Shown: positions 27,859-37,721 of the stretch, in pieces
Position numbering within the stretch: the stretch's first letter is position 1
Layout: the number at the start of each line of letters is the position of its first letter
Assembly: GCF_910592395.1 (NCBI RefSeq)
Contig: NC_088324.1
Coordinates: 804,001-868,000, forward strand
Length of the DNA: 64,000 nt
Direction of reading: 5' to 3'
DNA from: Lineus longissimus
Lineage: Eukaryota > Nemertea > Pilidiophora > Heteronemertea > Lineidae
Position numbers and translations under genes: made by a program
Notes under the pieces: generated by a model
Told to the model about the DNA's origin: nothing
Database searches by the model: none
What the model saw: only the letters and a program-made list of their open reading frames with translations

Positions 27859-30800
27859 ACAATTCTCTGATAGGAAAGGCGTCGGAGACCACTGTTTTAT
27901 TGAAGGAGACAAATGTTGATTGTCTTCTCGATACTGGTTCTGTGGTCTCCACCATTTCTACTACTTATTTTTCAGAGAATTTTCCCGATGAAGACATTCA
28001 TCCTTTGGATGATTTTATTGATATACAGAGTGCGACAGGAGATAAATTACCCTATATGGGCTATGTCAAATTACCTTTGACCCTCGGTTCCTGTCGCCTC
28101 GACATTTTACTTCTAGTTGTGCCAGATACAAATTATAACCGTCTTGTTCCACTTCTACTTGGAACTAATGTGCTTGCTGAGTTGGCTCCGGAGAGATGTA
28201 ACGTTGAGGATTCTGTTTGGCGTGATACTTTACGCAGTTACTGCCTGTCCGGTAGTACTGTAGGGAATGTTACAACATGTAAGTCTGTTACAATTAACAG
28301 CAACTCTCAGATTTCAATAAAGGGGATTACTCGTTGTAAATTAGGTCACTCTGCCAATGTTGTTACTGAATCTTCCAGGCCACTTCCAGGTGGACTTGTA
28401 CTTGTTTCTTCTCTTCAGAAAGTGTCTTCTCGCAGTGCATCTCAGAAAGTCTCGGTTATTTTAAAGAATGTTTCGAATACTCCAGTTACCATACCAAAGC
28501 GTTCCGTTCTTTGTAGTATTTCAGAAGCCAACTTAGATATTTCTCCGCCTACTATGGACATTGAAGATACTTCTTTTCCCAATGCATCTGGGATCGAGAC
28601 TGCTGCAGAAGTCTCCGATACCTCTGATGAAATGCCTGATTCTGATTTTCTTCAACTTTTCAAGTTTCAGTCTGACATGGACTCAGAACATTTCTCTGAA
28701 TTGAAGAATCGTTTGTTGAAATGGAAACATGTGTTTGCCAAGTCAGAGTCAGAGATGGGCAAGACAAATGTCTTGAAGCATCGTATTGATTTGTCCGATG
28801 ATAAGCCATTTAAGATTAGGCATAGGAGAATTCCACCGAACATGTACGAGGATGTGAGGGTTCATTTACAGAAAATGTTAGACACGGGAGTCATCCGTGA
28901 GTCTAAGAGCCCTTACTGTTCTCCTGTTGTACTAGTACGAAAAAAAGATGGGTCTCTCAGATTCTGCATTGATCTGAGGGAACTTAATAAACGGACCATC
29001 AAGGATTCATATTCATTGCCTAGAATTGATGAGACTCTAGATTCTATTGCTGGTTCTTCCTGGTTCTCCTGTCTTGATCTGAAGGCAGGCTATTGGCAAG
29101 TGGAGTTAGAGGAAGAACATAAGGAGAGGACTGCGTTTTCTGTGGGACCGCTGGGTTTTTATGAATGTAACGTTATGCCGTTTGGGGCTACAAATGCTCC
29201 CAGTACATTCCAGCGTCTCATGGAGCTGGCTTTGCGCGATGTAAATCTTGAGATGTGTTTAGTGTATTTGGACGATGTCATCATTTTTAGTCCTACTGTA
29301 GAGCAACATTTAGACCGTCTTGAAATCATTTTTGACAAGTTACACAAAGCCGGACTCAAGTTAAAGCCTTCTAAATGCCAGTTCCTCTTAAATCGAGTCA
29401 AATATCTAGGGTATTATGTTTCCAAAAAAGGCATTGAGATGGACCCTGACAAAGTTCAGGCTGTGCGAGACTGGCCACCTCCTCAGTCGGTTGATGAACT
29501 CAGGCGTTATCTCGGTTTCACATCATACAATCGAAGGTTCATCAAGGATTATGCTAAGTTAGCTAAACCTTTGAATTGTTTACTCCAAGGTCATTCTACT
29601 CAGAAAAGGCAAAAAGACAAGCCGTCGTTTCGCTGGGGAGAGGAAGAACAAACCGCATTTAAAAATTTGAATGAATCATTGTGCTCTCCCCCAGTCCTTG
29701 GCTTTGCAGATTATTCTTTGCCATATGAGTTAGAAATAGATGCTTCGAGAGATGGCCTTGGAGCTATATTATACCAGTACCAGGATGATGTTAGAAAACC
29801 TATATATTTTGCTAGTAGAGGACTGTCCGCTTCAGAAAGGAACTACCCCACTCACAAGTTAGAGTTCTTGGGGCTGAAGTGGGCAGTGACTGACAAGTTT
29901 AAGGACTATTTATTCGGGGCAGAGTTCAGAGTCAAGACTGACAATAATCCGCTGACATATGTGTTGACGAGTGCGAAGCTCGATGCCACAGGGCACCGCT
30001 GGTTAGCTGAGTTGTCAGCTTATGACTTTACCATCGAATATTTTGCTGGAAAGAGCAATGCAGCTGCAGATGCGTTGTCTCGTCTTCCAAGAGAAACTAG
30101 TCTGATCAATGAGGATGTTGTAAAAGCTATTTCACTTTCCCTCACTTGTCAAAATCTCTCTGCTGTTGAAATTCTGAATGCCAATATTGATTCTTCACAT
30201 TCCCTATACCAAGTTGATTCGCTCACTACGGATTTTGTTGATATTAAGTATCATCAGGGGCAGGATAAATATATTTCAGATATCATTGCTTCTCTGGCCA
30301 GAGGTATTCGTCCTGACCCCTCTCCGGAGCTGAAACCTTGGTTACGTCATTTTAACTCTTATCGATTGAACGACAAAGGTATTTTAGTAAAACAAAGTAT
30401 GTTGAATGATCAAGTTGTTGATCGTGTCGTCTTGCCATTGTCTCTTCACACATCTACTTTGAAGCAGCTGCATGATGACATGGGTCACCTTGGTAAGGAT
30501 AGGGTGATTGATCTTGTAAAGTCCAGATTCTTCTGGCCGGGTTATGTCAGTGATATAGAGAATTACATTCAAACTTGTGGTCGATGTTTACGCCGAAAGA
30601 CACCTACTAATGAGAAAGCTTCTCTCACCAGCATAACCACGTCGCAGCCTCTGGAGATGGTCTGTATGGACTATCTCACAGTTGAACCTTCCAGGGGTTG
30701 TGAAAATATTTTAGTAATTACAGATCATTTCACCAAGTACTCTGTAGCTATTGCAACAAGAAATCAGACAGCACATACTACTGCCAAAGCTCTTTATGAA

Positions 30801-32393
30801 AATTTTATAGTTCATTATGGTTTTCCTGGTCGGCTACATAGTGATCAGGGCCGTAATTTTGAATCTGCTGTTATAAAGGAATTGTGTGCTTTAGCTGGAA
30901 TGACCAAGTCTCGGACAACTCCCTACCATCCAATGGGCAATGGGCTTTGCGAACGGTATAACCGCACCCTTTTGTCAATGTTGGGTACGTTGTCCGAGGA
31001 CAAGAAGAGTAGTTGGTCGCTGTACCTCTCCACGTTGACGCATGCGTACAATTGTACGCGTCACGATTCTACTGGATTCAGTCCGCATTTTCTAATGTTT
31101 GGCCGTGAGCCACTTCTTCCTGTAGATATCAATTATGGTCTCGGTACTCCTGATGTTGGCCCTAGTGAATCTTATAGTTCCTACATTAAATCTTTGCAGG
31201 AGCGTCTTGATTATGCATTCTCTATGGCTATGAAAAACCAGGATACCGCTTCATGTAAGAATAAAGGAAGATATGATCTCAAAGCGAAAGCTTCTGTTCT
31301 TCAGACTGGTGATTGTGTTCTTGTCCGCAATGTCCACTTACGCGGTAGACATAAATTGGCTGACAAGTGGTCGACCGATGTTTATACTGTTGTGGGTCAA
31401 CCAAACCCCAATATTCCGGTATTTTCGGTTCGCTCCTCGAAAGGAGGTAATCCGCGTGTTTTACACCGTAATTTGTTGATGCCAGTTGGAGAGATTAGAG
31501 ATGAGGAAGTTGTGAAGACTCCGGCCCGGTCCAGTCGTACTCGCCCTGAGAAGGAAGTTGTTGTACAGCCTGCGATGAGTGATGACGAGGATGTCGATGT
31601 GATGATTTTGCCACGTGTTGATGAAGTTCCTTCTTCTTTTGCATCCGCTTCAACCGCCGATGTTCCACATGGTGACAAACTTCCATCTTTTACATCTGTC
31701 AGATCTGATGCTGCACCTCCTTCTGATATTGTTCCGTCTACTTTGTCTACCGATTCTACCCCACCATTATCCATTACAGATGTCGTTCCGGTCCAGCCCG
31801 CTGTTGTTGAGCCTGCGTCCCAGTCTTCGGTTGATGTTAGTGCGTCCGAGCATCCTGCTGTTGAGCCTGTGTCCCAGTCTTCGGTTGATGTCAGCGCGTC
31901 CCAGCCTGCCGTAGATGCCAGTTATCCTACTACAGATGTGACCGTTCCTCCTCCAATGATAGATGTCGATACGCCGTCAGGAATTGCGCTTGACGTGACT
32001 TCGATCGATGATGGTACTGTTCCGCCTCCAGTGGAATTTGTTGATGGTGGTACTGTTCCGCCTCCAGTGGAATTTTCAACCGTTGGTCCAGTGGATGAGA
32101 CGGTCCCTGTAGATGTTCCCCCTGGTGAATCCTCTGCTGAATTCCACACATCCCAGGATGACGAGGAAGAGAGTGCTCCGGAGGACAGCCCTGTTGCAGC
32201 CCCGAGGAGATCTAAGAGGGAACATAAACCGCCTAACCGTTTCAAGCCATATCAGATGTATCAGCAACAGCCGCGCGCGCCGCCTGAGCCTTGGCGATCC
32301 AAGGTTGATTATTTTATGTCACTTGCAAGCAAGCCTGAGTTTGCGCAAAATCCCGCTATTCTTGACAAAGTTCTGTCTTTAATGAAGGATTGA
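27801..32393 (+). CDS. pol: Gypsy pol polyprotein
   Basis: About 1,530 codons in the -1 frame relative to gag. Retropepsin: LLDTGSVVSTIS. Reverse transcriptase: a LDLKAGYWQV strand and YLDDVIIFS active site near 29265. RNase H: EIDASRDGLGA and TDNNPLTYVL. Integrase: HLGKDR...C-x2-C zinc finger, then MDYLTVE, HSDQGRNFES and NGLCERYNRTL carrying D, D and E. A GPY/F-like region follows (DKWSTDVYTVV...VLHRNLLMP). The last 280 residues are an unusual Pro/Val/Ser-rich tail with repeats (QSSVDVSAS twice, GTVPPPVEF twice) before a basic RRSKREHKPPNRF end. No frame break was seen. Confidence 0.93.
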   Translation, partial: RQRTLDQGRSRGQRVKPHPHNSLIGKASETTVLLKETNVDCLLDTGSVVSTISTTYFSENFPDEDIHPLDDFIDIQSATGDKLPYMGYVKLPLTLGSCRLDILLLVVPDTNYNRLVPLLLGTNVLAELAPERCNVEDSVWRDTLRSYCLSGSTVGNVTTCKSVTINSNSQISIKGITRCKLGHSANVVTESSRPLPGGLVLVSSLQKVSSRSASQKVSVILKNVSNTPVTIPKRSVLCSISEANLDISPPTMDIEDTSFPNASGIETAAEVSDTSDEMPDSDFLQLFKFQSDMDSEHFSELKNRLLKWKHVFAKSESEMGKTNVLKHRIDLSDDKPFKIRHRRIPPNMYEDVRVHLQKMLDTGVIRESKSPYCSPVVLVRKKDGSLRFCIDLRELNKRTIKDSYSLPRIDETLDSIAGSSWFSCLDLKAGYWQVELEEEHKERTAFSVGPLGFYECNVMPFGATNAPSTFQRLMELALRDVNLEMCLVYLDDVIIFSPTVEQHLDRLEIIFDKLHKAGLKLKPSKCQFLLNRVKYLGYYVSKKGIEMDPDKVQAVRDWPPPQSVDELRRYLGFTSYNRRFIKDYAKLAKPLNCLLQGHSTQKRQKDKPSFRWGEEEQTAFKNLNESLCSPPVLGFADYSLPYELEIDASRDGLGAILYQYQDDVRKPIYFASRGLSASERNYPTHKLEFLGLKWAVTDKFKDYLFGAEFRVKTDNNPLTYVLTSAKLDATGHRWLAELSAYDFTIEYFAGKSNAAADALSRLPRETSLINEDVVKAISLSLTCQNLSAVEILNANIDSSHSLYQVDSLTTDFVDIKYHQGQDKYISDIIASLARGIRPDPSPELKPWLRHFNSYRLNDKGILVKQSMLNDQVVDRVVLPLSLHTSTLKQLHDDMGHLGKDRVIDLVKSRFFWPGYVSDIENYIQTCGRCLRRKTPTNEKASLTSITTSQPLEMVCMDYLTVEPSRGCENILVITDHFTKYSVAIATRNQTAHTTAKALYENFIVHYGFPGRLHSDQGRNFESAVIKELCALAGMTKSRTTPYHPMGNGLCERYNRTLLSMLGTLSEDKKSSWSLYLSTLTHAYNCTRHDSTGFSPHFLMFGREPLLPVDINYGLGTPDVGPSESYSSYIKSLQERLDYAFSMAMKNQDTASCKNKGRYDLKAKASVLQTGDCVLVRNVHLRGRHKLADKWSTDVYTVVGQPNPNIPVFSVRSSKGGNPRVLHRNLLMPVGEIRDEEVVKTPARSSRTRPEKEVVVQPAMSDDEDVDVMILPRVDEVPSSFASASTADVPHGDKLPSFTSVRSDAAPPSDIVPSTLSTDSTPPLSITDVVPVQPAVVEPASQSSVDVSASEHPAVEPVSQSSVDVSASQPAVDASYPTTDVTVPPPMIDVDTPSGIALDVTSIDDGTVPPPVEFVDGGTVPPPVEFSTVGPVDETVPVDVPPGESSAEFHTSQDDEEESAPEDSPVAAPRRSKREHKPPNRFKPYQMYQQQPRAPPEPWRSKVDYFMSLASKPEFAQNPAILDKVLSLMKD

Positions 32394-33356
32394 ATGATAG
32401 TTGGTTTTCAACTCGTGATTATTTTCTGGTTTGAAATATATATAACATTTTGATTGAATGTTGGCTGGTTTTGGCAGGCCATGTCAATCAAGAGATTGTT
32501 TTCTACTTGAGTGTGTGTTTTCTTCTTTTGTTTCGATATTTCGTGGAGATTTATATCAAGTAATTCTTGGTATTGATATTTTGTACTGTATGATTAGAGT
32601 CTGTATAGATTCCATAGATAATTCATCAGTACTTATTCTGTTGCATCTCTACTCATATCAGTTATTCAAGGTATTGTTTGACAGTTTATCAATGTAAATC
32701 CCTTTTGGACTAAGGGTTTTTGGTCAAACAGTTACTAATTAATACCTTCCAGATGTTTTGTAAGTCAATTCCCTGCAATTTTCCTTTTTTCCCAATCTTG
32801 TATCATCTTATTGATTGTTGTTTTGTGGTGTGATGGTAAGATTGAGGAGGTCATTACCCCTTCTCTTCTATTATATCTTCTTGCAATGATCTTCAGTAAA
32901 TCAAACAATACTACAATAGTTCTTCACAGTACCGTATTCTGATAATGATTCTAAACTTATATATTTCAGTATCTTGTCTATTCGCCTTAATCTCGTTCTG
33001 ATTCGTGCGATACAATTAATTTTCAGTGTGAACTCTAGAAGTTTACTGTTAAATTGTAAATACAATAATAATTCCATTTCTTGTAGCTCTTTACCTTATG
33101 GTGTTTTTCAGTTTTCAGGATGCTGGATTGAAATTTTCACTTTTCAGTCTTTGTCTTTAATGATTCTGAATTCTGCTCTTTGATGGTTCCATTCTTCCCT
33201 TCTTATTGTTTGAAGGTTTTGGTTTCGCATCTTTCTCAACTCGGTTTCGTTTTGAGTTTCACCTGGTATTTTGGGTTACATGTTTTGTATATATGGTGTA
33301 CATTTCTTTTTATCTATGGTAAATGTCAGGAGCCATTTTCTCTTGACAGGGGAATG
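32394..33356 (+). other. Gypsy 3' non-coding region
   Basis: About 0.96 kb of AT-rich sequence between pol and the 3' LTR. Only short frames are present (under 80 codons) and none resembles env. A short purine tract, AGGGGAA at about 33348-33354, just before the LTR is the likely polypurine tract. Confidence 0.6.
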
Positions 33357-33711
33357 TGTAACAGGTTCAATTTGAACAGTTTGAAGAGTTTATTCCCCCT
33401 TTAAGTCTGCTATGACCAATGGTTTAGCTCAGGTTATTTTGGGCCTTCACGGTCCCTGAGCCTTATGTCATTTCATTGTATGTGCTTTATCAGCTATTAT
33501 TGTTTGTATAGTTTTCCTGGTCTACTGAGTTTCCCTCCAAATTCAGTTAGCCTTGGGATCCCGAACTGTGTACATGCATGTTGTAGACCTGGTCAGATGA
33601 GTTTAATATAAACAGTTCTATATATTTGATTTCTTCCTTTTCATCAACAATGTCACAAGGATTGGAACAGTGAATCTGTGGACATGAAGACTGATATAAT
33701 TCAGTATTACA
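33357..33711 (+). repeat. 3' LTR of the Gypsy element
   Basis: The 355 bp show no difference from the 5' LTR by eye. It is followed by the AAAT duplication at 33712-33715. Confidence 0.93.
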
Positions 33712-33715
33712 AAAT

Positions 33716-35567
33716 CAATGTTGGATGATGATTTTAAAATTACCAGACAGCTGTTCCCAAATACCACTGACTTTAAGCTATTGAGGAAGAAGGGTTCAGT
33801 ACCTTACTCTTTTTACACATCACATGAAAGCTACAATGTTACTTACCTAGAAAAGTCTATGTTTTTTGACGAATTGAAAAATGAAATGGCACCTGATTCT
33901 GCCTATGATGAGGCTAAGGTAATATGGGATCATTTCAAGATCAGGAATCACGGTGAGTTCATTGACCTCTACCTCAAAACTGATGTGATCCTTTTAGCTG
34001 ATTTATTTGAGAAATTCAGGGATGTCAATTTGAACTACTTTCAGATAGATCCCTGTCACTGTTACTCGGCACCAGGCCTAACCTGGCAAGCTGGTTTGAA
34101 GTACACAGGAATAAACCTAGAACTACTGACTGATACCAACATCTTACTTACTTTTGAGAAAGCAATACGAGGTGGAATTTCGGGTGTTATGGGAACAAGA
34201 CATGTCAAGGCAGATGAACACCACAAACTACTCTACGTAGACGCAAATAATCTCTACGGCTGGTCCATGATGGAACCTCAACCCTATGGTAGTTTTGAAA
34301 TGATAGATATTGATCCACTTAACATGAATGTTATCAGTAAAGAGCAGATTATGGCAATTCCAAGTGATAGTGAAGTAGGGTATTTCTTAGAGGTGGATTT
34401 GGAGTATCCAGGAAATATTAAATTTAAGTCAAGGAACTTTCCATTCTGTCCCGAATCTCTCTTTATTGAAGATGATGAATTAAGTCCTTACCAGAGAGAG
34501 TTACTGGGCGATGATAAAAGATCAAATGTAGAGAAACTAATACTAACACAAAAGGATAAACTAATTACATAGTGCATTACAGAATGCTACAATTTTACCT
34601 CAAGCACGGAATGGTACTTAAGAGGGTTCATTCAGTGATAAGCTTTAAACAATCAAAGTGGTTAGCACCATACATTGATTTTAACACTAAAAGACGTATG
34701 GACTCTAAGACTGATTTTGAGAAAGACTATTTTAAACTGATGAACAATTCTTTTTATGGAAAAACTTGTGAGAACATAAGGAACAGGGTTGAAATTGAAT
34801 TTGTATCGGACGGGGAGAGAGCCAGGAATGTAATGGCCAATCCCAGGTTTTCATCGATATGCGTATTTGACGAACATAATGCTGCTATTAGCATGAGGAA
34901 AACATCAATGAAATTCAACAAACCAATCTACATAGGAGCTTCAGTTCTTGAATTGTCTAAATTATTAATGTATGAATTCTATTATGAAGTTCTTCAACCG
35001 TACTTTGGTGAGAAAAATATTGAACTGCTGTATCTAGATACAGATTCCTTTGTACTTAACATTAATACTGATGACTTAACTAAAGACTTAAAGGAGTTGA
35101 AACACTATTTTGACTTCAGTAATTATCCAAAAGATCATACACTCTATGACACCAGTAAGAAGAAGGTACCAGGCTACTTTAAGGATGAGCTAGGAGGAGT
35201 AGAGATGACTGAATTCATTGCCCTGAGAAGTAAGATGTACGCTTACAGGACCAAGACTATGTCTGGAGAGCAAGGCTCGACAAAAGATTACGATTCTAAG
35301 AAATTAAAGGGTATTGCCAAGAATGTAGTAAGGAGAAATATCTCATTTGATGACTATGTTGATTGTCTTGAAAAGAGTAGGTCATTTTACCACAAGATGA
35401 GACACTTAAGATCAGATAAACACCAAATCTATTTGGAAGAAGTTGACAAAAAAAGCCTCAGTCCTTTTGATGACAAGAGGTTCATACTTGAAGATGGAAT
35501 AAGCACCTTACCATTTGGAATGTATTATGAAGGCTACATAGATTACAGCGATTCAAACTTCGCTTGA
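33716..35567 (+). pseudogene. polB: P2 DNA polymerase B, 3' part (polymerase side), frameshifted
   Basis: The frame resumes in the phase left at 24395. First stretch to 34572: LYLKTDVILLADLF, GPGLTWQ-like APGLTWQ, and YVDANNLYGWSM (motif A). A TAG at 34570-34572 follows because of a one-base shortage in an A run near 34556-34559. The second stretch, 34572-35567, carries KLMNNSFYGKT (motif B), YLDTDSFVL (motif C) and a normal end, ILEDGISTLPFG. A palindromic-repeat insert lies at 35258-35280. Unlike P1 the protein stops there, with no primase fusion. A repeat copy follows the stop directly (35568-35597). Confidence 0.9.
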
Positions 35568-35728
35568 GTACGACTACGTCCAGAGAGCAAAGTTCGATTA
35601 AACTAATGAATAGGGTGGTGCTGATGGTAGTGTTACTTGGTGAAATTCATCCCTAACACCGAAGTCATGATAATAGTGATAGTGATACACCACATTAGGA
35701 TTAGGACGTAGTCCGGGTCCTGTTTGAT

Positions 35729-36388
35729 TTACTGAACTTTTAGTTTTTCTAGCATCTCTGTCTGTGCTAGTTTTTTTCCTTCTTCTAAAAAAGTCTTCTT
35801 TAAAGACTCTACATCAACAGCTGAACTTGCCTCCCTTTGTTTTTTCCTAATGGCATTTTTCATCGAAATGTATTTCTCCTTCTCCTTGAGAATCAAAGTA
35901 AACTCATCTGTAGATATGTGAGAATCGGTTAAGGCTTTACTAACCAAATCATTGATTGTGTTCAGTTTTGAAATTGCCAACATTCTGATATTCTCATGTT
36001 TTTCAATTTTCCTTAGAATATTCTTTTTCTCCCAGCCTAAGGCTGATGAAATAATGGCACTACCTATTGTTACGCCACCCAGAGCTAAGCCTATCGGTGC
36101 CGTGATGACACCAGCTAGAGCGGAAACACCAACAGAGCCAGCTGCAACGCTGGCAAAATTAAGGAAATGGCTAATGCCAGTAATTACGCTAAATGCTTTT
36201 TTGTACTTTGAAAATATCTTTCTTCTAAATTCAATCTCGCTTTCTAAGAAACTCTTAACCTCACATATTTGTTGTAGTCTGAAAGCCTGAGGGTTACTTT
36301 CTGTATGCTTTTCAGACCTTTCATAGTTCAAATGACTTTCAGAGTTTAAATTACTTAAATCTGGATAAACCTTATTGTCTCCATCCAT
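35729..36388 (-). CDS. P2 conserved protein with Gly/Ala-rich membrane hairpin
   Basis: The 219-residue protein is homologous to P1 15812-16297: FRLQQICEVKSFLESEIEFR, KYKKAFSVI, a long Gly/Ala-rich hydrophobic hairpin (about residues 85-125), then IS-TDEFTLIL. It has a charged C-terminal helix that the P1 copy lacks. The start is in CTAATTAAATGG (minus strand), the P2 start context. The gene follows the next one upstream with a 4-bp gap. The function is unknown; it is likely membrane-inserted. Confidence 0.7.
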   Translation of the reverse strand: MDGDNKVYPDLSNLNSESHLNYERSEKHTESNPQAFRLQQICEVKSFLESEIEFRRKIFSKYKKAFSVITGISHFLNFASVAAGSVGVSALAGVITAPIGLALGGVTIGSAIISSALGWEKKNILRKIEKHENIRMLAISKLNTINDLVSKALTDSHISTDEFTLILKEKEKYISMKNAIRKKQREASSAVDVESLKKTFLEEGKKLAQTEMLEKLKVQ

Positions 36389-36392
36389 TTAA

Positions 36393-36662
36393 TTAGTGGG
36401 AATAACTAGAATCAGTTGTTCTGTCATTTCTAGTGTTTAGTGTTGATCCTACAGACACTACAGGTTTTTGAAGTACATTAAATTTTAAAGGTTTTTCTGA
36501 CCCAACAGGTTTTTCTGACCCAGCAGGCACAGCAGGTTTTAAAGGTTTTTCGGGACCAGGCTCCAACTTTGACTCTACTTCTGCCTCTAATTCTCTATGA
36601 AATCGTTCTAATCTTTCTTTCCAATTACGTGGTCGTTTTGTGTAACCCCAAGTTCTATTCAT
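36393..36662 (-). CDS. small Pro/Lys/Glu-rich protein
   Basis: The protein has 89 residues: a basic helical N-terminus (TKRPRNWKERLERFHRELE), then degenerate GSEKPLKP-type repeats and a polar tail. The start context TTAATTAAATGAA fits P2. I do not recognise the family. It sits between the nuclease and the membrane-hairpin gene, in the same direction, with spacings of 19 and 4 bp. Confidence 0.5.
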   Translation of the reverse strand: MNRTWGYTKRPRNWKERLERFHRELEAEVESKLEPGPEKPLKPAVPAGSEKPVGSEKPLKFNVLQKPVVSVGSTLNTRNDRTTDSSYSH

Positions 36663-36681
36663 TTAATTAAGTTAAATAAAA

Positions 36682-37686
36682 TCAATTCACTGCAAAGAGT
36701 AAATTTCTTTCAAGTCTATTATTCAACTTAATCATCTCGTTTATGATTTCTGTCTGACTACATATGTTAATGTTCTGGTTCATTCTCATGTTATTATTTA
36801 AATTCGATAATCTATCAAGAAGAATCATATTTTCATCACGAAGATAATCCCCGAAATGCTGTGATATCACTATTTTCCAATCTGGTATTACATCCTGGTC
36901 TCGAAAGACAAACCAGTTTTCACTTCTCATCTTTACCATGAAATCCATTGACCTATCCAATTGATCCTTAAATAGTGTGTAGTCTACTTTAGCACTCTTC
37001 TGTCTGTTTTCTGTCTTTTCCATTGGTCTAATGTTAAACCAAGCAAAGCACAGTTCAGGTTTATCTTTGAATTCCTTGATTGGTAAGACATGATCCAACT
37101 CTTCTTCTACTATTCGAACTCTGTTCTCGGGACTTTGTCCTATTGGAGATAGACTCCTCTGGTACTCTAACCACTGATGGAAGAAACTGTCTGTACATCC
37201 TAGATTGAATGATGAATTACCGGTCAGACTTCGTCCTGAGAGCAGAGCTCGATTACACTCTCCCTTAGAAATGCGGTTTAGACCAACTCTAATTTTGTGT
37301 CTGTCTCTATTACCATTTTGGTCAAGGTAATCATTTTTGTAATATGAATTAAAACATGATCTGCAATTACCTCTATTTCCGTCTTTACCAAATTCACCAT
37401 CACTTAGTAATTTAACTTCTCCACATTTACCACATTTCTTGGTTTTACTTGAACCACATTCTTTACAGTAATCAAGTAGTTTATTACGCCTGTTCTTTCC
37501 AAATTCACTTTCAAGTTTTGTTACATCGCACTTAACACATTTAAATGTAGGCCCTGAAACTACTGGTTGATACTGATAAACAGGATACTGATTAACAGGA
37601 TACTGATTAACAGGATACTGATTAACAGGATACTGATTAACATTGACAGTACCATAATAGTTAACGTTAAATATCTGTCCTTCCAT
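36682..37686 (-). CDS. zinc-ribbon HNH endonuclease
   Basis: The protein has 334 residues. The N-terminus has five NQYPV-type pentapeptide repeats (from a 15-bp tandem repeat at about 37575-37645). Two zinc clusters follow: CVKCDVT...CKECG and CGKCGEV...CRSC (about 50-110). The HNH-like core is EELDHVLPIKEF...CFAWFNIRPMEKTEN (about 212-245), matching the pattern of HNH nucleases in large DNA viruses (D-H-V-x-P, W-x-N-x-x-P, N). A palindromic repeat inside the frame (37227-37255) gives RALLSGRSLTG, and a second one is at 37108-37142. Homing, repair or resolution are possible roles; P1 has no such gene. Confidence 0.7.
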   Translation of the reverse strand: MEGQIFNVNYYGTVNVNQYPVNQYPVNQYPVNQYPVYQYQPVVSGPTFKCVKCDVTKLESEFGKNRRNKLLDYCKECGSSKTKKCGKCGEVKLLSDGEFGKDGNRGNCRSCFNSYYKNDYLDQNGNRDRHKIRVGLNRISKGECNRALLSGRSLTGNSSFNLGCTDSFFHQWLEYQRSLSPIGQSPENRVRIVEEELDHVLPIKEFKDKPELCFAWFNIRPMEKTENRQKSAKVDYTLFKDQLDRSMDFMVKMRSENWFVFRDQDVIPDWKIVISQHFGDYLRDENMILLDRLSNLNNNMRMNQNINICSQTEIINEMIKLNNRLERNLLFAVN

Positions 37687-37721
37687 TTCTAGCTTGATTT
37701 AAAGGATAAAAAGATTTTAAA

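Larger units (their letters stand above)
24396..33711 (+). mobile_element. Ty3/Gypsy LTR retrotransposon inside P2 polB
   Basis: The element is 9.3 kb, with 355-bp LTRs at 24396-24750 and 33357-33711 that I read as identical. They begin TG and end CA and are flanked by AAAT. The internal order is primer site, a leader of about 1.6 kb, gag, pol (protease, RT, RNase H, integrase), and about 0.96 kb of 3' non-coding sequence. RT before integrase places it in Gypsy rather than Copia. Identical LTRs mean insertion was recent, later than P2 itself. It has no copies of the P2 palindromic repeats. Confidence 0.95.

Noticed and set aside
32458-33404. Possible env gene after pol
   Set aside because: Only frames under 80 codons, hydrophobic because the DNA is T-rich; no signal peptide, fusion peptide or transmembrane layout.
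34570-34572. A natural stop separating two polymerase proteins
   Set aside because: The downstream stretch begins mid-domain, without an ATG, and continues the P1 alignment in another frame; a one-base loss explains it better.
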